A DNA stretch of 54,326 bases from Bacillota bacterium (GCA_023407175.1 JAEYMU010000027.1:1-54326), one strand, 5' to 3'; positions 26,589-35,712 are shown, counted from the first letter of the stretch. The notes: a model not told the origin generated them from the sequence alone. Program-made: numbers and translations.

Positions 26589-27662
26589 TTAGAGATTTTG
26601 AGAAATAGCATCAATTAATGGATTTCTCATCATTTGTTTTTTCATCAATATTTCTGCAGTTTCTTCAGTACTGAAAGTATTTTTCTGAATATTATTAGTT
26701 TCCCCGTGTGGAGGAATATTATTTAAATCAACACGAGATGTAGGTTTACGAGTTTCATTTAAGTTTTTGAAGAATCTTTCTTCAAATTCATGTAACCTAT
26801 CATCAACTGATTTATTGATTCTTTCTTCCATTTCTTCAGCAGAAAATGATTTAGTTACACCATCTCCCCCATCATTGTTTTCTGAGTTACCAGTACCCTC
26901 ATCATTATTGTTTTGTTGGATTTGAGTTATTTCATCATGAACCATACTTTTAACAGTACTTTCCATAGATTTAGATAACTGTTCTACTAATCCTTGTTCT
27001 TTTTCACTCCATAACTCATCCATAGCTATTTTTAAGTCATTTTTAGTAACATATTGTTCCTCAGGTTCTGCACCTGATTGAGTATTATTATCTGTCATGT
27101 TTTTAGTCTCCATGTTTTTTAATATTTTATTACATACTCCTGCAAAACATGTTCCTTCAACTACTCCTTTAGCAGTGGTGACTGTACCTAAAGTATCTAT
27201 GTTTGCAGGCATGCTTGTTAAACTGATTTCATCTAATCTTGCATTTTTAACATTCCAACCACCATCACGATTACGATCATATTCAGTTGGTGCACCACCA
27301 ATACTTAAACCCAGGTTAACTCCAATATCTAACATTTCTTTAATATCTGGTGCATATTTAGAAAGTATTGTGGCACCTATTTTCAAAGTATCATTATCAG
27401 AATCCAGTACTTTGTTGATACTACCTAGTAAACCTGTGAATAAACCATATTCATGGTCTCCATGAAGATTTTTATTACTGGTTAGTAATTGTTTTTTCAT
27501 AGAGTTTATGGCTGATGGTAGCATAATGTCTTTTTGCAAGTCTTGGCTTGTTGTACTTGCTGTTCCTATGATGTCTAATGTTCCGTCATCATTTAACGTG
27601 TAATTTTGTTGGTTGTTTTTGGTGAGTGGGACATAGACTCGAAAACGATTATGATTATGCAA
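26589..27662 (-). CDS. Prohead protease with scaffold-like C-terminus
   Basis: 357 residues. Residues 1-165 are an S78/XkdF-like protease: 'LHGDHEYGLFTGLLGSINKV' (His of the active site), 'LSIGGAPTEYDRNRDGGWNV' and 'LDEISLTSMPANIDTLGTV' (Ser). Residues ~190-357 are acidic, Gln/Glu-rich and coiled-coil-like, as expected for a fused scaffold. The start codon is TTG with an AGGAGG site 11 bases upstream. A 270-base AT-rich leader with its own TATA-like box precedes the gene, which separates it from the cassette upstream. Confidence 0.75.
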   Translation of the reverse strand: MHNHNRFRVYVPLTKNNQQNYTLNDDGTLDIIGTASTTSQDLQKDIMLPSAINSMKKQLLTSNKNLHGDHEYGLFTGLLGSINKVLDSDNDTLKIGATILSKYAPDIKEMLDIGVNLGLSIGGAPTEYDRNRDGGWNVKNARLDEISLTSMPANIDTLGTVTTAKGVVEGTCFAGVCNKILKNMETKNMTDNNTQSGAEPEEQYVTKNDLKIAMDELWSEKEQGLVEQLSKSMESTVKSMVHDEITQIQQNNNDEGTGNSENNDGGDGVTKSFSAEEMEERINKSVDDRLHEFEERFFKNLNETRKPTSRVDLNNIPPHGETNNIQKNTFSTEETAEILMKKQMMRNPLIDAISQNL

Positions 27663-27861
27663 TGTTTTCCAATCCTCCTAAAAATTTTATTCTTTTTTTA
27701 TAAAAAAATAAATTAATGTTAAAATAAGCTGTAAAAATAATAACTAATATGTATAAAAAATACTAGAAGAAAAAATAAATCATTAATAATAAAAGAACCA
27801 GCTCCAATTTTTGAAAAAAAATTATTTTTTTTATTATTTAATGTTTAAGTTTTTTTTCTTC

Positions 27862-27889
27862 TTCAATAATCACCGTAGACAATTAGAAA
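27862..27889 (-). repeat. Copy 1 of a 28-base repeat
   Basis: The sequence containing AATCACCGTAGACAATTAG recurs at 37044-37071 with a single mismatch in 28 bases. This copy lies between the terminator of the DUF6932 cassette and the capsid operon leader. Its function is unknown; a regulator-binding site or a recombination scar is possible. Confidence 0.8.
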
Positions 27890-27893
27890 AAAG

Positions 27894-27917
27894 GAGTCTG
27901 TAAAATTTTACAGACTC
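27894..27917 (-). terminator. Perfect 24-base palindrome, terminator of the DUF6932 cassette
   Basis: GAGTCTGTAAAA followed by its exact reverse complement, flanked by long A/T runs, immediately after the 317-residue gene. As an RNA it is a 10-12 pair hairpin followed by U-rich sequence. It would isolate the cassette from the capsid genes downstream. It could also be a regulator site. Confidence 0.65.
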
Positions 27918-27935
27918 AAAAAAAAAGAAAAAAAA

Positions 27936-28889
27936 TTAAAGAATTTGTTTCAATTTATATGTAACTTTTTCATTATCCTCAACAGGATTATATTCAATAA
28001 CTCTATTCAAAGATATATGAATTATTTTTTCAATATTATTTTTAAGATCCTCTTTAAATTCTTTATCAAAACTAAATCTAATATTTATTCCATTTTTTTC
28101 ATCTTCAGAAGAAATTTCTAAAGAACATTCATTTTTATGAGTATTAATTGTATATAATTCCCCCATAATATCAATAGTATCAGATTTTTCTTTACTAGAA
28201 TCATCAATTACTTCATACACCTTTTTTGCAAATTCACTAGATAAACATTGTGGTTCAAAACATTTAGGAGCAACCGACTTGTACATATCTAAATTTAATT
28301 TATTGTTTTTTAAAATTTTTAAAAGATTTTTATATTTAAATATTGGTTGAGTTCCCATAGTTTTCATCTTATCTAAAAGTAATTCTTCATTATCTCCACA
28401 ACTTATAATATCATTTAAATTCTCCAAACCTCTTTTTAAATAAGATTCATTATTCAAACTAGATTGATTATTTGCAGAAGAAACAAATAAAATTAAAGAC
28501 CCCATCTCCACAGCATCCACTTGAAGAACCGCACTACTTAAAATAGAGTTATTTATAGATGATTTTTTCTTTACAGGGGTTTTCCCATCATACATTGAGC
28601 AAGAATTAACTAGTTCTTGGATAGCAGATCCTATTTTGCTCAAGTTAGATAATTCTATTTTCCCCCCATTATCATTAGCTATACGAAAATCAAAAGAAGT
28701 ACGTCCATAATAATTTTTAACATGAGCTAATTCAACATTTAATTGATGTAATCTATCTTTTAAGCTATTTGCATTAGCTTTTACACTTAAATCATCAGGA
28801 TTTTTTATCAAAAAATCAGTTAAAGGATTTAATAATAACTTAACTTCATTAATTTCATTATTTATATCTTCAATGCTCCTATATGTCAT
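27936..28889 (-). CDS. Unknown partner of the DUF6932 protein
   Basis: 317 residues, mixed alpha/beta, no membrane segment or catalytic motif recognised. A coiled-coil N-terminus (INNEINEVKLLLNPLTDFLI; KDRLHQLNVELAHVKNYYGR) is followed by a central Ser/Asn-rich region, and strands near the end (NECSLEISSEDEKNGINIRF; EKVTYKLKQIL). It overlaps the upstream nucleotidyltransferase-like gene by 11 bases, so the two work as a pair. The pair resembles accessory (toxin-antitoxin or defence) cassettes rather than virion genes. Function unknown. Confidence 0.6.
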   Translation of the reverse strand: MTYRSIEDINNEINEVKLLLNPLTDFLIKNPDDLSVKANANSLKDRLHQLNVELAHVKNYYGRTSFDFRIANDNGGKIELSNLSKIGSAIQELVNSCSMYDGKTPVKKKSSINNSILSSAVLQVDAVEMGSLILFVSSANNQSSLNNESYLKRGLENLNDIISCGDNEELLLDKMKTMGTQPIFKYKNLLKILKNNKLNLDMYKSVAPKCFEPQCLSSEFAKKVYEVIDDSSKEKSDTIDIMGELYTINTHKNECSLEISSEDEKNGINIRFSFDKEFKEDLKNNIEKIIHISLNRVIEYNPVEDNEKVTYKLKQIL

Positions 28890-29466
28890 TTAGACCACCA
28901 TAATCAACAACCAAATTTAAAAATCCTTTAGGGATATTTTCCCTATTATGCCCCCACCAGTTAATCCAATAATTTTTAGAATTAACATAATTATTATACG
29001 TTGGATGATCTTCGTACATCTTGTCAATTCTAAAAAAATCACAACCAAAGCGAAATAAATCTAGTTCATATAATTTATCTTTTGAAATGATGTCATTTTC
29101 GTGCAAATAATTATAATAATCATATTCTTCTCGATATTTATTCTTTTTTTCTATAAGATTATCCAAATAATTATTTTCTTCAATTGTTAATTCTTTAGAA
29201 TCAATTACTATTATAAAATCAATATCATATGGATCAACTTTATTTTCAACAAAACTTCCATCAATCAATAATCTAATACATGATTTTACATTTTTTAATA
29301 AATCTTTATAAAATCTCATGAAACAATCAAAACGACTTTGTCTTGTTGTAGATTCTGGAAAATTATCAACAAAATATTTTTTAATTTCCTCCAAAGTTAT
29401 TTCATGACAACCTTGAGGTAACAATCCTGACTCATTAAACTCAAAAACATTCTTCTCAACACACAT
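28879..29466 (-). CDS. DUF6932-type nucleotidyltransferase-like protein
   Basis: About 195 residues. The start of the family, 'FEFNESGLLPQGCHEITLEE', is clear. Then comes a nucleotidyltransferase-like core 'IRLLIDGSFVENKVDPYDID' with GS and paired Asp (D-x-D at 'YDIDF'). The C-terminus is Trp/Tyr-rich (INWWGHNRENIPKGFLNLVV). Related proteins occur in accessory modules beside a larger partner. Only two Asp of the usual three are evident. The ATG at 29464-29466 follows an optional TTG. A TATA box upstream gives it its own promoter. Confidence 0.68.
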   Translation of the reverse strand: MCVEKNVFEFNESGLLPQGCHEITLEEIKKYFVDNFPESTTRQSRFDCFMRFYKDLLKNVKSCIRLLIDGSFVENKVDPYDIDFIIVIDSKELTIEENNYLDNLIEKKNKYREEYDYYNYLHENDIISKDKLYELDLFRFGCDFFRIDKMYEDHPTYNNYVNSKNYWINWWGHNRENIPKGFLNLVVDYGGLNDI

Positions 29467-29527
29467 CAACTATCACTTAATAAATATATATGAAATTTAT
29501 TAAATAATAATGATGTCTATTTAGGAT

Positions 29528-29546
29528 TAATATAAAAGTATAAATA
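29528..29546 (-). promoter_or_regulatory. TATA promoter of the DUF6932 cassette
   Basis: The minus strand between the 88-residue gene and DUF6932 reads TTTATACTTTTATATTA, a good archaeal TATA region about 60-80 bases before the ATG. With the palindrome at the far end, the cassette is a self-contained transcription unit. Confidence 0.45.
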
Positions 29547-29564
29547 ATATAAAAAAAGTAGGTT

Positions 29565-29831
29565 TTAGTCTTCAGCAAATAGTTTTTCTTCATCAAATTC
29601 TTTAGGATTCTCAAGTGTGCCAAAAATATCTGATAAATATCCCTTAGACATACAAAGCTCTTTCCATTCAGCAAAAGCTGTAGGATTTGATTTATACATT
29701 CCCTGTAAGTGTTCCATTTTTTTTTCCATAGTTTTAAACTGTTCCACAGCAGTAATATGATCCGGATTAAATCTTCCATAACCTACAAGGTTAGATCCAT
29801 CAATAATATCTGATACTTCATCATATTTCAT
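29565..29831 (-). CDS. Small acidic protein after MuF-JAMM gene (immunity candidate)
   Basis: 88 residues, acidic (ending NPKEFDEEKLFAED), helical, with 'DIIDGSNLVGYGRFNPDHIT' and 'QFKTMEKKMEHLQGMYKSNP'. It begins 15 bases after the MuF-JAMM stop with a GGAATGA site. Genes directly after MuF-toxin fusions are often immunity proteins; alternatively it is an ordinary small head protein. No family recognised. Confidence 0.5.
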   Translation of the reverse strand: MKYDEVSDIIDGSNLVGYGRFNPDHITAVEQFKTMEKKMEHLQGMYKSNPTAFAEWKELCMSKGYLSDIFGTLENPKEFDEEKLFAED

Positions 29832-29846
29832 TTTATCATTCCGTTA

Positions 29847-31475
29847 TTAATTTACAAATTTAACTTCAAAACCATAAACTGATAATTCCTTTTCATATAA
29901 ATTTATGTATCTATTTTTATGTTCATTAACATATTTATCTCTTTCCTTAAAATAATTCACTTCTTCAGAAGTGTACTTATCAATAGGTTTACCTTCATAA
30001 AATGTTGATGGAATAATCCTACCAGTATCTTTATTAAAATCATCAGTCATATTTTTCTCAATTTTAAAACCAATATCTTTGATTTTTTTAGAGTTATCTT
30101 TGTTTTGAGAAAGGCTATTATTCTTAATGATAAATGTTCCTTCTTCATTTGTTATTAAACCATATTTAACTTTATTAGAAGCAAAATATTCTAAATCTCC
30201 TGAAGAAGGAAGTGGAGGATTAGATTTAGGATGATTATGGATTAAAAATAATATTCCTTTTTCTTTTTCTGCAGTTTCTAAGAATTTTTTAGTTAAATTT
30301 ACTGAGTTAGATTTACCATCAGATATTAATCCAGAAAATGTTCCTTTTTTTGTTCTTGCCGTTGCAAATTCAACATCTACATATTTAACATTTCCTTGGA
30401 ATTCATATAGATTATCAACTAAACTCATGTCCTTTTTATCAATGAATCCTTTACATTCTTCCTTAAATTGATTTTTAGATAATGAATTAGTTATCCCATT
30501 GCTAGAATATTGGGAGAATGGTTTCTTTGAACTCCTATTATCGGTATAAATATTGTTTAATACATGTAACTCCCCATCAGATAATGGTGTTAAGTTTATT
30601 ACTTCTGGATTAACATTATCCCTCCTAGATTTCCATACTGATAAATAAGTACAACGACAATTAGGATGCAAAGGCAACATACTATCCTCATCCAAATCAT
30701 TTATGCGATGCACATTATCTTTTAAACCAGGATGATAAACCTTATCTTCACTTTTATTAAATAAATAAGCATTATCCAAACATAAACTACAAACATTACT
30801 ATCTTCAGCAGTTAGAATAGTAACTTCAGTATAGCCTTCATTAACATAGGATTGTAAAATACCTGTGTTTTGTGCTCTGCTAACTTCTGTTTTAGCAATC
30901 ATCACAGCTCTTTGTTTAGGAGTTAAAGTACTGCCTTCTAAAGGTTTTACTCCTAATTCAACTATTTTGTTAGCTAAACTATATGGGTTTTCACCAGTAG
31001 CTACAGCTTGAGTAATTGTTTTTTTAACACTGCCTCGTAAATCATTACTTAATTTTCTTATTAAGTGGAAATTGTATTGTCTTACAAAGTCTAATGCTTC
31101 CTTGTCTGTGTCTGTGAATACAAGTTTTTCTTTAATGTCATTGTATCCTTTCTGTTTACCTAATTCATATACTCGTTCGATTAAATTATCAACACTTTCA
31201 TAGGTTTGTTCTAATAAATCATCCCATTCTATATCTAAACTTTGGAGTATTTCTTTTTGTCTTTGCATTTCTGCATAATAATACTCTTTAGCCTGTGGTG
31301 ATGATAACCACATTCTACTATGGTTTAATTGCTGGTCAAGTAAGTTACTTATCAGATTATAATATTCTTGTACGTTTATGGGGTCTTTGGTTTTGTTTAT
31401 ACGGAATTCTTCCCATAAACCAGTACATGATAATAATAATTTATCTGTTTCTATCTGTTCACTTGTTTTAATCAT
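29847..31475 (-). CDS. MuF-type minor head protein fused to a JAMM/MPN-like metalloprotease domain
   Basis: 542 residues. Residues 1-285 are a Mu gpF-like minor capsid protein with the C229-x2-C232 pair and the 'LPLHPNCRC' signature (268-275). After a linker, residues ~340-460 form a JAB/JAMM-like domain: E369 in 'VDVEFATA', then H413-x-H415 and S424-x2-D427 in 'IHNHPKSNPPLPSSGDLEYF', the zinc-binding pattern. The C-terminal ~80 residues are charged. MuF proteins with C-terminal enzymatic domains are delivered with the genome or act between viruses (known for MuF-toxins). It overlaps the portal gene by 8 bases. Confidence 0.75.
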   Translation of the reverse strand: MIKTSEQIETDKLLLSCTGLWEEFRINKTKDPINVQEYYNLISNLLDQQLNHSRMWLSSPQAKEYYYAEMQRQKEILQSLDIEWDDLLEQTYESVDNLIERVYELGKQKGYNDIKEKLVFTDTDKEALDFVRQYNFHLIRKLSNDLRGSVKKTITQAVATGENPYSLANKIVELGVKPLEGSTLTPKQRAVMIAKTEVSRAQNTGILQSYVNEGYTEVTILTAEDSNVCSLCLDNAYLFNKSEDKVYHPGLKDNVHRINDLDEDSMLPLHPNCRCTYLSVWKSRRDNVNPEVINLTPLSDGELHVLNNIYTDNRSSKKPFSQYSSNGITNSLSKNQFKEECKGFIDKKDMSLVDNLYEFQGNVKYVDVEFATARTKKGTFSGLISDGKSNSVNLTKKFLETAEKEKGILFLIHNHPKSNPPLPSSGDLEYFASNKVKYGLITNEEGTFIIKNNSLSQNKDNSKKIKDIGFKIEKNMTDDFNKDTGRIIPSTFYEGKPIDKYTSEEVNYFKERDKYVNEHKNRYINLYEKELSVYGFEVKFVN

Positions 31476-32742
31476 ATTCTCGCCTTAACCTTTCCATTGT
31501 CAAAGCTTTTTGCAGACTTTTAACTTGTAAATCCATATTAGAATTATTAGGACTCATGTTTAGGTTTTGGTTTAAAGGTAAATCACCCCAATCCACAGGA
31601 TTCAAACCATAATCCAAACGAACCTCATTAATAGACTTAACACCGTTCTTCAACTGAATATCCTCTATCTGAGCACGAGTCAACTTATTCTCCAAATCCA
31701 TATGGTTATACTCAAAAACCTCTTTAAACCCAGACCTGCCTAATACTTTATTAAAAGCATTTTCAATAATCTTACAATCCCCAGACAAAGTATTATTAAA
31801 AGATTTTTCTTGACTATCCCCTGTGCCACTACCCAAGTGTGCTGTTTCAACAATGCCTATCACAGCAGGAGGCACTTGAAAACCAATTAATATACGGTCA
31901 CGACTATAATTTAGTAGGTTAAGGAAATCCAAATCACGGTTATTATTACCTGTGCTTTGATAAGTAGCTCCTTTAACTGTAAGCAAACCTTTTTTATTTT
32001 TATCTTGCTTCATTCTGTTAATAAAAGATTGAATACTTACATTACTTGTTTCTTTATCAAATGATAATATTCCTCGTGGATCCATTCCGCTGTTATCAAA
32101 CATTTCTTTGTTATGTTTTAAACCACTGAATTCTAATGCAATAGATAATCCAATACTGTCTATTTCACTAATACCCCATAGATAGTTTTTAGCTTCGGGT
32201 CTAGGTTCATATATATGTATTATTTCATCATCTTCAAACCTGTAATCTGTATTACGAAGACCCCATTGACTAGTATCATTATGATAACAGATTAACTCTG
32301 TAGGTATATGTTTAAAACCAAGGGGTATGTTGCCATAATTTTTTTTATGGTTAACTTCTATAAAACAGTCTCCTGTTAATTTCCATGATTTCCATATTAA
32401 ATCGTTGAGTGTTGCAAATGTATCTTCTCTTAATTTTCCCTGAGGATCATTGAATAAGTTATTTAAGTAATTAGCTGTTATAGGATTTACTTCTTCACCA
32501 TAATTGTTGGTAATGGTGAATCCGTTTATTAGGCTGTATCTGATGTATGCTTTAATGCATGATTTAACAAAAACATTATTATATGAGTCATAATATGTTT
32601 GTAGGTCGCCTGTATCTTTGTTGGCTTGTGTGAATGCCCAATGATAATTGTTCATGAATTCATAGAGCAATGAATCGTCTTCAGGGTTTCGTAGTCCGGG
32701 TAGTTTCATTATGCTTTTTTTGATGTTGTTAAAAAATCCCAT
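31468..32742 (-). CDS. Portal protein
   Basis: 424 residues. Typical portal pattern: 'DSYNNVFVKSCIKAYIRYSL' near residue 50, 'WKSWKLTGDCFIEVNHKKNY', 'GFKHIPTELICY', then the crown helix 'SIGLSIALEFSGLKHNKEMF' and 'LLNYSRDRILIGFQVPPAVI'. It lies between the terminase and the MuF gene, as in most HK97-type viruses. It forms the dodecameric DNA gate of the head. Confidence 0.88.
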   Translation of the reverse strand: MGFFNNIKKSIMKLPGLRNPEDDSLLYEFMNNYHWAFTQANKDTGDLQTYYDSYNNVFVKSCIKAYIRYSLINGFTITNNYGEEVNPITANYLNNLFNDPQGKLREDTFATLNDLIWKSWKLTGDCFIEVNHKKNYGNIPLGFKHIPTELICYHNDTSQWGLRNTDYRFEDDEIIHIYEPRPEAKNYLWGISEIDSIGLSIALEFSGLKHNKEMFDNSGMDPRGILSFDKETSNVSIQSFINRMKQDKNKKGLLTVKGATYQSTGNNNRDLDFLNLLNYSRDRILIGFQVPPAVIGIVETAHLGSGTGDSQEKSFNNTLSGDCKIIENAFNKVLGRSGFKEVFEYNHMDLENKLTRAQIEDIQLKNGVKSINEVRLDYGLNPVDWGDLPLNQNLNMSPNNSNMDLQVKSLQKALTMERLRREYD

Positions 32743-32774
32743 ATTATATAATTCTCCTTTTCCATATTTTTTTA

Positions 32775-35171
32775 TTAGATTTCCACGATTTCAAAGATAT
32801 CATTCCCAATAAATTCTTGGTTAATATAATTGAATACATGTGCTGCCGCATCAACAAGGTCCTCATGTTCTCCGTTAGGAAATGCTTTGAATTCATCTTG
32901 GAATGTTTTACGAAGCTTATTATCTTTAATATCAACATACACGTGCCCATCGTAAATATAATCTTTCAGTGGTGTTGCTCTGTCTGCTTTACTATTATTT
33001 GGTACGGGTATGGCTCTTTCCAGGAAGTATCCTGGTAATTGTTGCTCCCAGTTATCATAGAGTAGTGCTCCTGCAGCAGCCACTCCAGTTTCAATTATTG
33101 AAATATTGTCATGTCCATCAAGTATTATCTGATTTTTTATTTCTTGACTTGTGTCTTTACCAAATTGCCCATGAACAAAATCAGTTATAAGTATAGATTT
33201 ATCATCGTTTAACAGATACATCGGCACCCCTGCTGTGAAATCATTTTTACCAGGGTCACTTGAAGCTACATCCCATCCACGACACATTTGAATGATTGTT
33301 AATTCTTCTGGAGGTGCACCCCAATGAATTTTATTTAAATCAAAAAAATTACTGGAGTCATCGATTGGTTTTTGTTGGAAGATACTTTGAAATAATCTTT
33401 CACCAATATTTTCTCTTTTCTTTTCCAATAATTCAATACTATATCTTTCTTTCCATAATGGCGTACCATCATCAGTTATGGCTGGGAATTCTATGAAATG
33501 ATAATCTTCTGCACGGTGTGATTTAAAATATCCTTGTAAATCATTACTATGCCACCGTGTGTGTAATAATATGAATTTGGTGTGGGGTTCTATTCTTTGT
33601 TCGATAATGGTGTCAAACCAATCAATCTTTTTTTGAAGTAATGTTGGAGTGATATCTTCAAATCCTTTATATGGGTCATCAATTATTAGGTAGTCTGCAT
33701 CTTGACCTGTAATACTACCATTAGATCCAGTTAATCTTATGCTTCCACGATAATCGTTACTATTATTATCACAGAACATAATATGTGTGCTACTATGTTT
33801 TGTTTCAGATAGATGGACATTAAAGTACTCTCCATATCGTTTAATGTATTCTCTTAATTGTATACCGAATTTCTCGGATAAGCTACCCTCACTGTTTACA
33901 ATTAATATATTTAAGTTTGGATTTTGGAATATTAACCATAACGGATAACAAATAGTAACCATTGAAGATTTACTATTGTGTGTAGGTATTAATTGTTCTC
34001 CTGCAAGGTATATTCCATCAGGATTTTCTATTTCAATACATTTTCCTTGTTCACCTTTAACAGTAGTGATGTCTATGATTGCCAATCTGCGATGTGTAGG
34101 AGTTTTGTTTATCTTTTTTCTTGGTATTTGTGTTGGAATACTATATTTCGGTTGGAAACCTACAACATAAGCATCATGAGTTGATTTAATATTATATTTT
34201 GAATTTCTTTTATAATGGTTCATATCCTCTTTTTTTCTTACATGGAAATAAGGATATAATCCTAAACCAGTACATAATTCAAAAACATCATTTATTAACT
34301 GTTTGTTTATATTAATAAATCTTACACGACCATTTTTATCAACACTCCCATCACTGTCAATTAAACCAGCTAATAATTGTAATCTATCTTCAACACAAGC
34401 TTCCAGATATATTCTTGGAATATGTTTATTATTGTATAAGTGTAATTCTTTAATCTTTTTAATTATTCCCTGATGGCTGAAATATGTTGTTTTAACACCT
34501 GTTTCAGCATGTGTGCAGATAGTTGAAATTTTATATGGGATATGTTCTATTGATTCAATGTCTTTAGGGTCATGTGTAATGCACGGTTTAGTACTTGAAC
34601 CATCACCTAACCATAATCCGAGGAAGTATGGGTCAAGTGGTAATTCTGTTTTTTCATGTTGTATTGGTTTTATGAATGGTAAATGGTATCTGTATCTTTT
34701 TTTACCATTTTTTTCAGTATATTGGTAATCTTTTTTTATTTCAGATGTTGTAATGGTTAATGGATTTTTATTACCTCTTTTTGATACTGTCCATAAGTGT
34801 TCTTCATGTGCAAGTATCTTCGAACTATTGCTAAAAGTTATTAATTGATTACAATTTGATTTATCTGAAATACCAATGATTTTTGTAGGTTCTCCGTTTA
34901 AACCGTAAACATAATCACCTATTTTTAAATCTCCATGGGTTGTCCAACCACGATTACTTGTTAATATTGGTGTACTGTCTGCTAATTTATGTCTTGGGGG
35001 CATTGCAACACATAAACGACTATAATCACCTAATGTTAAGCTAGTTAACTCCATGCTTAATTTATCAATATGGGGTGCAGGTACATTATCATTAAAATCA
35101 GATGTTATGAAAACTTGATAAAACAAATATAAATCATTAAGTATTTCACTTCTCTCTGTTTCGCTTAGCAT
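32775..35171 (-). CDS. terL: Terminase large subunit interrupted by an intein
   Basis: 798 residues; 460 after splicing. The N-extein ends with 'LCVAMPPRH' and the C-extein resumes 'SKSSMVTICYPLWLIFQ', so the intein splits the P-loop itself. Walker B follows ('DADYLIIDDPYKGF'). The RNase H-like nuclease has 'GWDVASSDPGKNDFTAG', 'IIETGVAAAGALLYDNWE' and 'DLVDAAAHVFNYI'. The enzyme packages DNA and cuts concatemers. It overlaps the small subunit gene by 26 bases. Confidence 0.9.
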   Translation of the reverse strand: MLSETERSEILNDLYLFYQVFITSDFNDNVPAPHIDKLSMELTSLTLGDYSRLCVAMPPRHKLADSTPILTSNRGWTTHGDLKIGDYVYGLNGEPTKIIGISDKSNCNQLITFSNSSKILAHEEHLWTVSKRGNKNPLTITTSEIKKDYQYTEKNGKKRYRYHLPFIKPIQHEKTELPLDPYFLGLWLGDGSSTKPCITHDPKDIESIEHIPYKISTICTHAETGVKTTYFSHQGIIKKIKELHLYNNKHIPRIYLEACVEDRLQLLAGLIDSDGSVDKNGRVRFININKQLINDVFELCTGLGLYPYFHVRKKEDMNHYKRNSKYNIKSTHDAYVVGFQPKYSIPTQIPRKKINKTPTHRRLAIIDITTVKGEQGKCIEIENPDGIYLAGEQLIPTHNSKSSMVTICYPLWLIFQNPNLNILIVNSEGSLSEKFGIQLREYIKRYGEYFNVHLSETKHSSTHIMFCDNNSNDYRGSIRLTGSNGSITGQDADYLIIDDPYKGFEDITPTLLQKKIDWFDTIIEQRIEPHTKFILLHTRWHSNDLQGYFKSHRAEDYHFIEFPAITDDGTPLWKERYSIELLEKKRENIGERLFQSIFQQKPIDDSSNFFDLNKIHWGAPPEELTIIQMCRGWDVASSDPGKNDFTAGVPMYLLNDDKSILITDFVHGQFGKDTSQEIKNQIILDGHDNISIIETGVAAAGALLYDNWEQQLPGYFLERAIPVPNNSKADRATPLKDYIYDGHVYVDIKDNKLRKTFQDEFKAFPNGEHEDLVDAAAHVFNYINQEFIGNDIFEIVEI
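33975..34988 (-). mobile_element. Class-3-type intein with LAGLIDADG endonuclease in terL
   Basis: 338 residues (62-399 of TerL). Block A starts KLADSTPILTSNRGW with no Cys/Ser/Thr at position 1. The class 3 'WCT' set is present: W127 in 'HEEHLWTVS', C378 in 'GKCIEIENPD' and T397 before H398-N399; Ser is the +1 residue. A homing endonuclease lies between: 'YFLGLWLGDGSS' and 'LLAGLIDSDGSV'. In class 3 inteins the block F Cys acts first and the normal N-terminal nucleophile is dispensable (established knowledge). Confidence 0.85.
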
Positions 35172-35712
35172 CTAATATTTCCCTTATTTTTTCTTCATTA
35201 AACTCATGTGAAAAATTATTCTCCAAATTAACCTCAACATTACTATCTTGATTCTTATTATAATCTAATACAATTTTACTAGCTTGTTGGCTCATTTGAG
35301 CAACATCTTTTTCAGTAACTTTTGAATCAGGATCATTCACCGCGAGTTTCATTTGTTCATAATCTTCAGGATAATTCTTCGCAACACGTGTTAAACCAAT
35401 TAGAAGTTCGGCAGTTTCAGTAGCTACTGTTCTTGTTTCAACTTCAGCTTCAACTTTCTTAGCAACTTCATTTTGAATAAAAGGTTCTGAAATTTTAGTA
35501 GCTAAAATCTTATTAGCTTCAACCTCAACCTTATCTTCCATTTTAATATAATCATTATTGTACCTGTTCAGTGCAGCATGAGAAATCTTTTCACCATATG
35601 TTTCTTTCAACCATTTTGAAACACTCCTTGCAGATTCTCCCTCACATAAACGAGCATGAATCTCATTAAAATGAGGGCTAGATAAAACCTTGTTTTTTCT
35701 ACCTTTCCCCAT
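35146..35712 (-). CDS. terS: Terminase small subunit
   Basis: 188 residues from the ATG at 35710-35712, chosen for the GAGGG site 7 bases upstream; 22 in-frame codons upstream lack one. The N-terminal DNA-binding part resembles phage small terminases: 'FNEIHARLCEGESARSVSKW' followed by 'LKETYGEKISHAALNRYNND'. A coiled-coil oligomerisation region (VEVEANKILATKISEPFIQN; KKVEAEVETRT) and an acidic C-terminus follow. It overlaps terL. Repeats just upstream (35742-35791) could be its binding sites. Confidence 0.72.
   Translation of the reverse strand: MGKGRKNKVLSSPHFNEIHARLCEGESARSVSKWLKETYGEKISHAALNRYNNDYIKMEDKVEVEANKILATKISEPFIQNEVAKKVEAEVETRTVATETAELLIGLTRVAKNYPEDYEQMKLAVNDPDSKVTEKDVAQMSQQASKIVLDYNKNQDSNVEVNLENNFSHEFNEEKIREILDAKRNREK

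Larger units (their letters stand above)
27663..27935. promoter_or_regulatory. Leader of the capsid operon (no gene)
   Basis: 273 bases without a credible gene. From the minus-strand 5' end it contains the cassette terminator palindrome (27894-27917), one copy of a 28-base repeat (27862-27889), long A/T runs, a TATA-like TTTATACATA (about 27746-27760) and the AGGAGG before the protease TTG. It probably restarts transcription of the capsid genes after the inserted cassette. Confidence 0.5.

Noticed and set aside
29477..29779. A 100-codon minus-strand frame ending in Tyr/Ile-rich sequence
   Set aside because: It lies in another frame over the 88-residue gene and then over A/T-rich promoter DNA; the 88-residue frame has the ribosome site and the better composition.
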